This document shows positions 8,226-17,049 of a stretch of 19,980 bases of DNA, in pieces. Under the pieces are notes generated by a model, which ran no database searches, was not told where the DNA came from, and saw only the letters and a list, made by a program, of their open reading frames with translations. Each line of letters begins with the position of its first letter. Within the stretch, counting starts at the first letter, position 1. The DNA is from Gracilaria caudata (taxonomy: Eukaryota; Rhodophyta; Florideophyceae; Gracilariales; Gracilariaceae), in NCBI GenBank assembly GCA_030374735.1, contig JASCIV010000441.1:1-19980 (forward strand), given 5' to 3'. A program made the translations under genes and the position numbers.

Positions 8226-9809
8226 ATGGCTCCACACCCGTGTTTCCTGACTCGAAGCCCTTACCTTGGAGTCCGACGGCTCCAATCTCAAGGTTCTTCC
8301 TTGCTCAGAATGGCTTCTTCGAAGGCGAATGAGTCATTCAAAACACCGCGGCCTATCCCCACGCTCGAACTGAGAGATCCAACATTGCTGCCCGCGTCTT
8401 CTTTCATCAACAACACACAGGCGCCCATACGAACCTCCCATGATCTCCGGGTCCGCAATCCGTTTAATAATGCAATTGTCAGTAGAGTAACCCAGGCTTC
8501 AAACTCTGATGTATTGCTAGCCATTGAGACCGCTGATGTGGCTCAAGGAAACTGGCGGAATTCTTCAGTTCAAGAGCGATCCTTGCTCCTGCGCACGTGG
8601 TATCAACTCATCAAGGACGCCCGTGATGATCTAGCACACGTAATCACTCTCGAAAACGGAAAGCCTCTTTCAGAAGCACGAGCCGAAGTTGATTATTCGG
8701 CGAGTTTCTTCCTTTGGAACTCGCAGGAAGTCCTTCACACTTTGCAAACATCGGCTACACAGACTACCTCGTGCCAGATGCAAGTAACCCAGGAGCCTAT
8801 CGGGACCGTTCTTGCCGTTACTCCGTGGAACTTTCCTTTAGCTATGCTGTCGCGAAAGCTGGCGCCAGCCATCGCGGCGGGTTGTTCCGTCATCGCGAAA
8901 CCATCTGAAGAGACGCCTCTTTCTGCTCTCGCTCTCGCAGAACTCGGTCGCCGAGCAGGTGCTCCAGCAGGTCTTTGTAACGTTTTGGTTACTGCTGAGA
9001 GTGAACTCGTGGTAGGTGAAGTCCTCAAAGCAAACTGCGTACGAATGGTAACATTCACGGGTTCAACTGCTGTGGGGAAGTTAATTGCAGCCGAAGCTGC
9101 CCAGCGAGTTCTACGGGTTGCTTTAGAACTAGGGGGAAACGCCCCTTTTGTAATATTTGATGATGCTCATGTACATGAGGCGATCGATGGACTGGTTGCG
9201 AACAAATTTCGAGCTTCTGGGCAAACATGTATTTCAGCCAACCGAGTATTTGTCCAGGAGGCAATCTACGATACTTTTGTGGAAGCCATGCGAAGCTCTT
9301 TGCAAAAACTAGTCTCCGGAAATGGTTTGAACGAAGATGTGCAAATTGGTCCGCTAATTAACCAAAAGGCCTTGTTCAGGGTAGAAGCACAGATTGATGA
9401 CGCAACGGCTAAGGGAGCGAGGGTGGTGCTCGGAGGCAAGCCTGATGGCAATCTCTTGCCTGTCACTCTGCTTGCGGATGTCACCGATGATATGGAATGT
9501 GCACAGACTGAAACGTTTGGTCCTGTGGTTCCAGTCATGGTTTTCCAGAGTGAAGACGAAGTATGGCAGAGAGCAAATCAAGGAGAAGCCGGGCTTGCAG
9601 CTTACATTTATACAAGAGATCTGGGGAGAGCCATGAGGGGAATTCGCGAGCTGAAATATGGTATGGTTGGCGTCAACGGCACTGCAATTAGTGCTCCATC
9701 CACCGCGTTCGGTGGTATGCGTGAAAGTGGTATAGGTCGTGAAGGTGGCCTTTCAAGTATTCACGAGTTTCTTGAAAGCAAGTTTTCCATGATTAACTTT
9801 GGGACATGA
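8226..9809 (+). CDS. Succinate-semialdehyde dehydrogenase-type aldehyde dehydrogenase
   Basis: 527 residues; ATG 8226 has A at -3 and G at +4. Aldehyde dehydrogenase motifs in order: TPWNFPLAM (oxyanion Asn202), IAKPSEETP (Lys225, cofactor), FTGSTAVGK at 277-285, LELGGNAPF with general-base Glu301, GQTCISANR with catalytic Cys335, ETFGPVVPV, and FGGMRESGIGREGG near the C-terminus. This pattern suits the GabD/ALDH5 (SSADH) class, which oxidises succinate semialdehyde to succinate with NAD(P)+ in the GABA shunt. The first ~30 residues are Arg/Ser/Leu-rich without acidic residues, like a mitochondrial presequence. Met29 (followed by ASS) could give a cytosolic form. Oddity: the position two after the catalytic Cys is Ser, not the second Cys of plant and animal SSADH. 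Substrate could differ (other semialdehydes). Confidence 0.85.
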   Translation: MAPHPCFLTRSPYLGVRRLQSQGSSLLRMASSKANESFKTPRPIPTLELRDPTLLPASSFINNTQAPIRTSHDLRVRNPFNNAIVSRVTQASNSDVLLAIETADVAQGNWRNSSVQERSLLLRTWYQLIKDARDDLAHVITLENGKPLSEARAEVDYSASFFLWNSQEVLHTLQTSATQTTSCQMQVTQEPIGTVLAVTPWNFPLAMLSRKLAPAIAAGCSVIAKPSEETPLSALALAELGRRAGAPAGLCNVLVTAESELVVGEVLKANCVRMVTFTGSTAVGKLIAAEAAQRVLRVALELGGNAPFVIFDDAHVHEAIDGLVANKFRASGQTCISANRVFVQEAIYDTFVEAMRSSLQKLVSGNGLNEDVQIGPLINQKALFRVEAQIDDATAKGARVVLGGKPDGNLLPVTLLADVTDDMECAQTETFGPVVPVMVFQSEDEVWQRANQGEAGLAAYIYTRDLGRAMRGIRELKYGMVGVNGTAISAPSTAFGGMRESGIGREGGLSSIHEFLESKFSMINFGT

Positions 9810-10341
9810 ACGAACGACTGACGATTAGAGCTTGTGTCAAAAAGATGACACGATTCACACTTTTTCTTTGCCTCGTAGTCAGGATCATCAGCAAGTCGTT
9901 CTAAGTATAGAGTTTTTCTATGTACTCTGCACATATTATTGAACTTGGGAATGTCTGCCTTTCAAAAAGCTTGTTGCTCTACAACATTCGAGGCAGAGGT
10001 GCTCTCTTTAGTGTACTAGGATCCTCGACTGACAGATATAGTGTATCCCAATATGGACCCTTCTGCGTTGTGCGGTCCTTCGAAATGCTTTGCAGAGACA
10101 GAGCGTGAAGAGACCCGTCCATCCCACGAAGTTACAGTTCTAATCCTGGAGTTCATTTTCTCGGTCGTCGCAGTTATTGTAGGAGATTCAAAAGTGTGTT
10201 TATAAGACAAGAGTGTCGAATAATCTTTAGGCTAAATGGAAAATGGAGCTGAATATCTGCTGGTTCATACATCAGAGTAACATAGGAAGGACTTATATCA
10301 AACAACCGTTGTGGATGTGCAAAAGGTTGGAGAGGGATATG
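9810..10341. other. Convergent intergenic region
   Basis: Lies between the stop of the aldehyde dehydrogenase (+) and the stop of the serine racemase (-). It contains a small hairpin, GTGTCA/TGACAC, near 9836-9852, but no canonical AATAAA and no gene I can support. It presumably holds the 3' UTRs and polyadenylation sites of both neighbours. Confidence 0.45.
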
Positions 10342-11358
10342 CTATTCCTGCCAGGGAAGTCGCTCAAGGCTCACATTGCCTCCGCAGAGGATAACTCCCA
10401 CGCGTTTATATCCGAGGTTCCTGAAGTCCTTCGAATGAGCCGCTGCAACGCCAACGCCGGAACTTGGTTCGATAACAATCTTCATGAATTGCCATATCAT
10501 CTTTGTGGATTGCAGAATTTCTTCTTCAGAAACTGTGATGATCCTATCAACCAGCCTCGATACCACTTGCCATCCAAGAGATCCTATTCCTGTCTTCAAA
10601 CCATCAGCAACCGTCTCGGAGGCGCCGGTCACAAGAACTCGTTCTTTCCTTTGAAAGCTTTGGTAGGCTCCATTGGCAAGCTCGGGTTCGGCTCCAATAA
10701 CTACGATGTTTGGATCAATCGATTTGACAGCGATTGTAATGCCAGAGATAAGCCCTCCTCCACCGATTGGAACAATGATGGCGTCAAGGTTGCGCGTCTG
10801 ATGCATTAATTCAAGGCCAACTGTGCCTTGACCAGCTACTACGTTCGGGTTCTCGAATGGGTGAACCAAAACTCCCTTTAAATCCTTGCGCACTTGCTCC
10901 GCAGTTTTGACCCTATCGTTTGAGGTGGGTTTACAGAAAGTTATTTGACCTCCGTAGTCTTTTACGGCTTGAACCTTCACTTGAGCAGCGTTATTGGGCA
11001 TAACAACATGAGCGGGAACATTGTGCAACGCAGCAGCGGCGGCAATCGCTTGCGCATGGTTACCGGATGAGTGTGTAACAATCGCAGAGCCCTTTTTGGC
11101 ACCTAGTTGAAGAGCAGATACTGCATTGTAAGCCCCGCGAAACTTGAATGACCCTGTCTTCTGAAAGTTTTCGCACTTGAAGAAGAATTCCGTTTGGCCC
11201 GCAGACAAAAACTGATTCACAAGGCGGCTAGAGAGTACGGATGTGAGATGGGCGCGGCCTTTGATTGCGTTGGCAGCTTGTTCAATGTCAGAGATGGAAA
11301 CTTCTGAAGCGCTTGATGCTTCGCACACTAGATGGCTAGTGGTCGTTATTGAGGCCAT
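10342..11358 (-). CDS. Serine racemase / serine-threonine dehydratase (PLP fold type II)
   Basis: 338 residues, the usual serine racemase length; ATG at 11358 has G at -3 and +4. Motifs: KTGSFKFRGA with PLP-binding Lys72; SSGNHAQA at 97-104, with the serine expected to act as acid/base on the other face; HPFENPNVVAGQGT at 166-179; the phosphate-cradling GGGG loop at 199-202; CGGN at 325-328. Known chemistry: PLP-dependent interconversion of L- and D-serine and beta-elimination to pyruvate and ammonia, usually cytosolic and activated by Mg2+ and ATP. Racemase versus dehydratase cannot be told from sequence alone. Oddity: at the divalent-cation site Glu224 and Ala228 fit the expected pattern, but the position of the acidic ligand (Asp216 of the human enzyme) appears to be Gly230. 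The gene converges on the aldehyde dehydrogenase and follows the secreted orphan on the same strand after 283 bp. Confidence 0.88.
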   Translation of the reverse strand: MASITTTSHLVCEASSASEVSISDIEQAANAIKGRAHLTSVLSSRLVNQFLSAGQTEFFFKCENFQKTGSFKFRGAYNAVSALQLGAKKGSAIVTHSSGNHAQAIAAAAALHNVPAHVVMPNNAAQVKVQAVKDYGGQITFCKPTSNDRVKTAEQVRKDLKGVLVHPFENPNVVAGQGTVGLELMHQTRNLDAIIVPIGGGGLISGITIAVKSIDPNIVVIGAEPELANGAYQSFQRKERVLVTGASETVADGLKTGIGSLGWQVVSRLVDRIITVSEEEILQSTKMIWQFMKIVIEPSSGVGVAAAHSKDFRNLGYKRVGVILCGGNVSLERLPWQE

Positions 11359-11641
11359 GACCTGGTCCTGAACGGGAAACCAGCTACTCTCTGGGCGAGA
11401 TCAATTTGTAGCATCACGCATGTAAGACGAGATTGTCAACTGGCACGTTTTTAACTGTGCAGCATCCGTTCCGAACGAGGAAAGTGGCAAATGCGTAACT
11501 GGTTTTATTTATTGTTTGGTGAGCCCAAGCAGATGATTTGCGCCGAGATGCGAAGTCTACGCGCAGTTTAGCAATGTGTCATAAGCAAAGATATCTCCTG
11601 GTTGAAGACAGGTGTATCACTCAGTATGGCGAAAATAATGA

Positions 11642-12187
11642 TCAGAACCTTTTGCAAGCGGCGCAACACAGACCAAATGGTTTTCCTTTCCCCTCACCCT
11701 CTCCACCAGCAGACTCAAGCGCACCCAACGCAGCATCGGTGTTGAAGCTTTCATCAACAGGAACGAAAATCGAAGATTGATTCGAATTGTCAACAAACGG
11801 ATTTAGCGGGCCGAAATCGGCGTCCATATCTTGCACCGAGGACATGTTTTGTAACTCAAAGTCGAGTTCATTGCCCAGAACATCGATTCCTACGTAGCAC
11901 CACACATTCCGAGGCGGCAGAGACTCGGCTGCGAACGTGCCATTGCGATACAGATAAAACCGCTGTGAGATGCTGAAGAAACCGTAGACATCGAAAAAGG
12001 TGTCGGGAGACTGCAGAATTATAGTGACTGAGAGCGACGAGACTGCAGGTTGATGACAATACGCGCGTAGTCCTTGCTCTGAGACACAGCCCTTAAAGCG
12101 AATGCACGTGAAAGTTGTGCCTGTTGAGGGCGAAGAAAGGAGGAACAGAGCGAGCAAAAGCAGCGTTGCGTTTACGTTGACGCGCAT
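11642..12187 (-). CDS. Small secreted cysteine-containing protein, unknown family
   Basis: 181 residues from ATG 12187 (A at -3); a longer frame would need a TTG start. Residues 1-23 form a typical signal peptide: Arg2, a hydrophobic core ATLLLLALFLL, then SSPSTG. The mature part has cysteines at 28, 34 and 44, one after VW in mid-protein, and a C-terminal cluster at 174, 175 and 178 (GLCCAACKRF). N-glycosylation sequons NGT, NMS and NQS lie outside the signal peptide. Residues about 160-172 are a Gly/Glu/Lys low-complexity stretch preceding the cysteine cluster. I do not recognise the family. With seven cysteines the pairing cannot be complete. It is probably an extracellular, cell-wall or endomembrane protein; no transmembrane segment is seen beyond the signal. 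Frame, signal peptide and start context make it a credible gene. Confidence 0.65.
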   Translation of the reverse strand: MRVNVNATLLLLALFLLSSPSTGTTFTCIRFKGCVSEQGLRAYCHQPAVSSLSVTIILQSPDTFFDVYGFFSISQRFYLYRNGTFAAESLPPRNVWCYVGIDVLGNELDFELQNMSSVQDMDADFGPLNPFVDNSNQSSIFVPVDESFNTDAALGALESAGGEGEGKGKPFGLCCAACKRF

Positions 12188-14540
12188 CGTGTAGCTCAAG
12201 TGGTGACCGCAAAGTTGAAAGGGTACTCAAGAGTGGTCGCGCTGGGCAGCCGTATGTTTGGTTGCTGCTTCTTACGTAACGCAGACAGAGACACACAGGG
12301 AAAGAGAGGGCTGTCCTCTCACGTCATGATGCCATGCCGCACTGCTCGTTGGCTCGGGGGACGCATGCCTGTGGAGCAGAACTCCTGGCGCGTGACAACC
12401 AAGCGTTTGTCGGACGTTGGCATCATGCGATGGCTCGCAACTTGCGAGTCGCAAGCCGACGATGATTTAAGTTCCCTGTAGAGCCGCGTATAAAATTGGA
12501 TCACGGCTGTCTACGATGACCATGTGCATGATCAAATACACTATTTGATCCGCAGTCCTTGCCGATGTGACGTCAGTGGACCGTCACACCCCGCCGGATC
12601 GCGAACTGCGGAATACATGCATGGGTCTGCGAGAAGAATGCCGGTGGGGCCTTTTGGTACCTTCGTAGTCACGGCTTTGAGTCGAATATCAATGGTGAGT
12701 TTTTCAACTTTGGAGCACTTAATCAATGTCCGTGCACTTTGCCTTCGTCGTCCTTTCTGGTCATGTGGCGGTGAAGAAAGTCAAACCAAAGTCAGTTCTG
12801 CTTCAGAGATCGCGCTCACGAGTTGCGTTCTTTGAAGAGAAACGGTTTCTGTCAGAGCCTTGTCCGTGTGTGTTCAGTTACCCGATTTGTACACATGCTA
12901 TCTAACCAGCACGTTTTGCATCCTTTTGCCAGTGAGGCACAGGTTTTGTTCAGTCGACATCACAATGCTGCCGATAGGTCATCGTGATGTGTGCATAATT
13001 GGGGCACGCCGCTCCCGTCGCAAGTCTGCTCTCGATGTCGTTGTGTTCGGAGCATCTGCATCTGTATGTTTTGCGAATCCACTTTCTCTCGTGATGATAT
13101 CTCAAGCAATATCACGTTCTTTCAAATATCGACTCTACAGGGCCTAATAAAGACTTAACTGGCTTCGAAGATAATTGCTTCTACCATTATCTGAAACGTA
13201 TCACCAACGCTTCCATCCATTGTGAACATTTTTTGGCTCTAACCCTATCTGTGCCTTGTATCTCTAAAGTCATCCAAATGCCACTGAACATGATCCTGGG
13301 TTAACGATAACCCAACTAGGCACCGCACGTCGTTTAAAACTCTTTCGGCTTGAGCAGAACCCTCTCTGAACGACTGGTAAGTACTTGGGAATGAAATACC
13401 AATAGAGCGCGGCTGGACTCCATGATGACAAAAACCTACTACTTCTGACACTTCTCAAATGAGGAGCAGTTCAACTGCCCGATGAACGTGTACACTAGGT
13501 TATCCCTGGCTGAGTATTCCAATCTGCGTCGTGACAAAGAACACGAGAAACAATATCTGACTGAAACACTTGTTGCGTTTTGACGAAGGGTACAGAAAAG
13601 AGCAGAAAGAGCTTCGACCACACCCATATCACTTACGTGGCTGGGATAAAGCCCGTGCTCGCATGGGAAGAAGTCGCATCTACTGCAGGTCTACAGATTC
13701 ACAGCCTTTCCATAGATATCGATTGTGATTCGTTGGAACAGCAGAACCTGTTCCCATTTGACCGTGCGGCGCGGCGCAGAGAAGGCTGGCACTCAGGCGA
13801 TATAATACGCGCTCTTCCAACGCTTATTCCGAACACATCTTGATGCGCAAAAGTATATTTTGCCCTTCACCTCTTTTAGATCACCAGCAGCTTTGGTAAC
13901 AAGCGCGACGCGGGTCGGAACGTAGACCGATAGCCCGAATGTTGGGCTCCGTGGAGTGTTCGCTCTATGGATACTTTCTTTTGCTCCACTGGCTTTGCGA
14001 GATTGCAGAACTTTGTCAAGTGCGGCGAGAGAGACGCTAATTCGAAATACCGGCGCTTCATGACTGTTTTTCTGCGTGGCTCCTTCAGTATACCGCAAGT
14101 TATGGATTAGGAACCCAATATTCACTCGTCACCCCGTGGAACAACAGGGATCCATGCAGCGACAGCCGGACCCTAGTTTTTTTTGTTGCACAGACTAAAT
14201 TTGTATTCGTTGCGTCAGAGATACTTCAGTCGTCATCTGAACTTGAGCGTCTTTCTTTCAGAGCTCGATATGGTCCTTGATTAAAGAAAATGAGATCCGA
14301 AGCCATAGAGGATACGTGGAGTATGGTTTGGGCAGAAACGGAAGCAGGGGCGGTATGAAGGCTCTCAGAGATATGCGGTTCTGGAGGGAATACTCATAGT
14401 TGGATAAAAGAGGAGTTCGCATTACCGCTTATCCTTCTAATTTTCATCTTGGCATTGGACACCATCTTAAGAGCAACGTACTCGCATATCATGCTCCAAG
14501 AGCTACAGATACCTCTTGAAAGTACCTTCGTAGTGTGCAT
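12188..14540. other. Gene-poor region, no supportable gene
   Basis: About 2.35 kb in which the longest open frames (for example 12860-13147 and 13580-13843 on +, 13793-14125 on -) begin with TTG or GTG, lack an upstream ATG and show no motif. A TATA-like GTATAAAA lies at 12488-12495. A perfect 9-bp stem with a 3-nt loop lies at 12530-12550, a 7-bp stem (TGGGTTA/TAACCCA) near 13299-13316, and an AATAAA at 13146-13151. No tRNA or rRNA pattern was found. The region may hold an unrecognised short gene, non-coding RNA or decayed repeats. Confidence 0.4.
12530..12550. repeat. Perfect 9-bp stem-loop
   Basis: GATCAAATA (12530-12538) and TATTTGATC (12542-12550) are exact inverted copies around CAC. 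It stands alone in the gene-poor region, about 40 bp after a TATA-like sequence. Function unknown. Confidence 0.6.
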
Positions 14541-15276
14541 GCGCACGCGCTGCGTCCAATATCGCATTGTTCAATGCTCTCATCTTACGCTATCGAAAGG
14601 CAGACAGCCTACCAAGGGTACTTGAATTTCTACTGGCTCACCTAAGGCGTTCGAAGTCTCATCGCGAATTGGCCTGGTAAACCTCGATCGAAGAAGCTCA
14701 AGAGCCTGCAGATCATGAGAGTTATCTTCCCGCAACCTCGGTGCTTTCAAAGTCTCGTCACGAGGTGGTTCTCACTGATCCGCCTTTTGAAGGCGGATAC
14801 TTCACGAAAGAAATCTATTTGCACATACGGTGCGTCCGAAATCTCATTGCGAAGGAGTCTCTCCAACTTATAGCATAGCTATTAAGGCGGGCATGCCTTG
14901 CGAGAAACCTACTAACATTCTCTGAGAGTTCGGAATCCCAGCACAAAGTGGCCTCTTCGTTTCCAGGCTTCACTCAAAGAACCAATCTGCTTGTAAAGTC
15001 GGTGCTTTCGAACACTCGTGGAGAACCGGAATCCTCATCTTTGACCCACTTCCGTGAGACCGACACACTAGGAGAGAACTCTGAAGCAACTGCTTATGGA
15101 GGCAATGTAGATACTCGGCGAACCGCGTCAGAAATCGATGCCTGTCGAAGACTGCGGTTGGGGTTTATCGAGAAGACAATCCTTGATGTCGTGAAAAGCT
15201 TTAGACAACTCACATCTGTTGTCCGACCACCGAACGTTTTACTCATCAGCGTGCGGTCCAATTCTTACCAAGGGGA
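14540..15276. repeat. Degenerate array of ~90-bp repeats, possibly a decayed repeat-protein gene
   Basis: A core resembling GTGCGTCCGAAATCTCATT recurs with anchors at 14552, 14647, 14743 and 14832, and less clearly at 14926, 15004, 15125 and 15252. The first four are 95, 96 and 89 bp apart, and the later ones are irregular. On the minus strand the cores translate to related peptides (LNNAILDAA, IRDETSNAL, PRDETLKAP, LRNEISDAP, LHECSKAP, LRQASISDA). Two adjacent copies (14743 and 14647) are in frame without a stop, while others are separated by frameshifts or stops. The plus strand gives AFEVSSR, AFKVSSR and ASEISLR for three copies, so the coding strand is not certain. A perfect 9-bp stem (14778-14786 with 14790-14798) lies within. 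This is either a decayed gene for ~30-residue repeats or a diverged minisatellite. Confidence 0.5.
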
Positions 15277-15828
15277 ACGCTACGAGTAGCATTAGATCTT
15301 TTTTCGCTCAAAAACGCCCGTTGGATGAGTACAGGGGTATCTTTGTGCAATAATATTCTCAAGGAGTTCTCAACGCGTACTCGAAACGGTTGGGCCAGGC
15401 AGGAGGCTCCTGCCGCGCCGCACTACCACAGTAACCGTGTGCGTTTAGGCGTTCTCAACCCAATCAGGTTCCCAATTGTCGTCTGTCACCGCACTCATTT
15501 ATTCCATCTCCCTAACCCCAAGATGCAATGCCCCAGAATCTATTTGCTTCCCCGTTCCTGCGATGGTAGTCTATCGAATGCACTTCTGTACGGCATGCGA
15601 ATCTGACCTCATCGTCCACTATTAATTCCGTCCGAGCTCCGTCCTTTACCGGACTCTGCAACCCTTCTGTATGAACACCCCTATGCTTCTCCAAGCGATA
15701 ACTCCTCCCTTTGCGAGACGCATTACCGTTTTCCGCGCGTCGGACTTGTTTAATCTCGAGGCCTTACCCCAAACTGACACAGAAAACGGATAACCATTCA
15801 TCATCGCACCGTCTTCTCCGATTTCACC
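15277..15828. promoter_or_regulatory. Upstream region of the secreted EEP-fold gene
   Basis: Holds a perfect 17-bp palindrome at 15398-15414 (GGCAGGAG, G, CTCCTGCC) and becomes C/T-rich from about 15600 to the start codon, resembling a promoter or leader. An ATG at 15671 opens a 40-codon frame ending at TAA 15791-15793, an upstream ORF if it is within the transcript. The ATG frame 15325-15606 (93 residues) has no recognisable motif and I do not call it. Confidence 0.4.
15398..15414. repeat. Perfect 17-bp palindrome
   Basis: Eight-base arms GGCAGGAG and CTCCTGCC flank a single G, about 415 bp upstream of the secreted EEP-fold gene. It could be a binding site for a dimeric factor or a hairpin. 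Nothing in the sequence identifies its role. Confidence 0.55.
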
Positions 15829-17049
15829 ATGCAAGCACGCATTTCTTTCTCTACCAACGCCAAACTCGCAGCTTTTGTTTTCGCCCTTCTTGTTCAAACT
15901 GCTGTATGCTCTGACGGTAGCAAAGAGTGCAATTTCTCGCCCTCGGTAAAGCTTGAGCGTAAGGTTTCTCTCCGCGTTGCTTCATTCAATGCCGCACTGA
16001 ACCGATTCAACGAAGGAGATCTCCTTGAAGAGACTAAGAGCGAAGATGCCGACCAACTGCGCCGTGTGGCAGCCACTTTGCAGCACATTGATGCTGATAT
16101 TGTGCTTTTAAACGAAGTAGACTTTGACGCTACCGGTCAAACTTATGAAAACTTCAGGGCAAAATACCTGCAGATTCCGCAGACAGAGTATGGTTCCGAA
16201 TCCGCCATCTACTACCCACATTACTATGCGGCTCCCTCAAACACCGGAATCTTTTCTAACGTCGATATCAACGGTGATGGCAACATCACGCTGCCAGCAG
16301 ATGCTTTCGGCTTCGGATTCTTCCCAGGTCAATTCGCGTTTGCAATTTACTCCAAGTTTCCTATTGTTTCTGACCAAATTCGTACCTTCCAGAAGTTCCT
16401 TTGGAAAGATATGCCCGATAATCTCATACCGGATTCCTTTTATGCGGACGAAGTGATAGATGTGTTCCGCCTTTCCTCCAAGAACCATATCGATGTTCCG
16501 ATTCGTATTCCAGGAGGTGCTTTAGTGCATATTCTCGGATCCCATCCGACGCCTCCGGTGTTTGATTCCGACGCTGATGAAAACGGACGTAGAAATGCTG
16601 ATGAGATTCGATTTTGGACTGACTACATAACACCCGGACGTGATGGCTACATTTACGACGACGCCGGAGTCAAGGGTGGTCTTGCAAAAGATTCCATATT
16701 CTTCGTTTGCGGAGATCTCAACGCAGATCCATATGATGGTGACGGTCGCCGTGATTCTATTTCAACTCTGTTGTCAAGGTACAACGTCAATGACCCTCTT
16801 CCATCCAGTCCCGGTGGACTGCTGTCCACAAACAACCTCAACACGTCCGTTGGAGACCCTCGCTATGACACATCGTTCTTCTCCCCCTTTGTCGGAAATC
16901 TAAGGGTTGACTACGTGTTGCCATCCTCTAACACTGAATCGGTCAACGCTCAAGTCTTCTGGCCAGCAGACATTGACCCCCTCTTCCCGCTTGTCAACGG
17001 AACAGAAACCTCAGACCACAGAGCTGTGTTCGTGGATGTTCTTATCTGA
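15829..17049 (+). CDS. Secreted endonuclease/exonuclease/phosphatase-fold hydrolase
   Basis: 406 residues; ATG 15829 has A at -3. Residues 1-27 form a signal peptide (hydrophobic core AAFVFALLVQTAV, likely cut near 25-28). The mature part carries the metal-dependent EEP catalytic set in order: ASFNAAL (Asn54), LLNEVDFD (metal ligand Glu96), GSHPTPP (catalytic His239), CGDLNADPYDGDG (Asp296, Asn298), RVDYVLPS (Asp361) and SDHRAV (Asp396, His397). Family members cleave phosphodiester or phosphomonoester bonds in nucleic acids, inositol phosphates or sphingomyelin. Here secretion suggests an extracellular or vacuolar nuclease, phosphodiesterase or phosphate-scavenging role, but the substrate is not readable. 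An insert at about 146-158 (DINGDGNITLPAD) resembles a calcium-binding EF-hand/dockerin loop. Sequons NIT, NTS and NGT are present. The overall pattern recalls secreted bacterial EEP proteins, so bacterial origin is possible. An EEP-type secreted phosphodiesterase is the safest label. Confidence 0.85.
   Translation: MQARISFSTNAKLAAFVFALLVQTAVCSDGSKECNFSPSVKLERKVSLRVASFNAALNRFNEGDLLEETKSEDADQLRRVAATLQHIDADIVLLNEVDFDATGQTYENFRAKYLQIPQTEYGSESAIYYPHYYAAPSNTGIFSNVDINGDGNITLPADAFGFGFFPGQFAFAIYSKFPIVSDQIRTFQKFLWKDMPDNLIPDSFYADEVIDVFRLSSKNHIDVPIRIPGGALVHILGSHPTPPVFDSDADENGRRNADEIRFWTDYITPGRDGYIYDDAGVKGGLAKDSIFFVCGDLNADPYDGDGRRDSISTLLSRYNVNDPLPSSPGGLLSTNNLNTSVGDPRYDTSFFSPFVGNLRVDYVLPSSNTESVNAQVFWPADIDPLFPLVNGTETSDHRAVFVDVLI

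Noticed and set aside
10243..10809. 188-residue plus-strand frame across the serine racemase end
   Set aside because: It lies antisense to a well-supported enzyme gene and shows no motif of its own.
8226..11358. A GABA/D-serine signalling cluster formed by the two neighbouring enzymes
   Set aside because: The genes converge, share no regulation visible here, and both are common metabolic enzymes; adjacency alone is not evidence.
12860..13147. 95-residue plus-strand frame
   Set aside because: Starts with TTG; no signal, domain or repeat pattern, and composition does not differ from its surroundings.
13793..14125. 110-residue minus-strand frame
   Set aside because: Starts with GTG, has no in-frame ATG, and no recognisable domain.
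14921..14945. Possible tRNA T-arm (GTTCGGAATCC)
   Set aside because: The flanking bases do not form the five-pair stem and no acceptor or anticodon arm is seen; it fits better as a weak copy of the ~90-bp repeat.
14540..15276. CRISPR-like array
   Set aside because: Repeat cores are too diverged, spacers are not of uniform size, and the context is eukaryotic.
15325..15606. 93-residue ATG-started frame upstream of the EEP-fold gene
   Set aside because: No motif or secretion signal, spans a palindrome, and lies in the likely promoter region.
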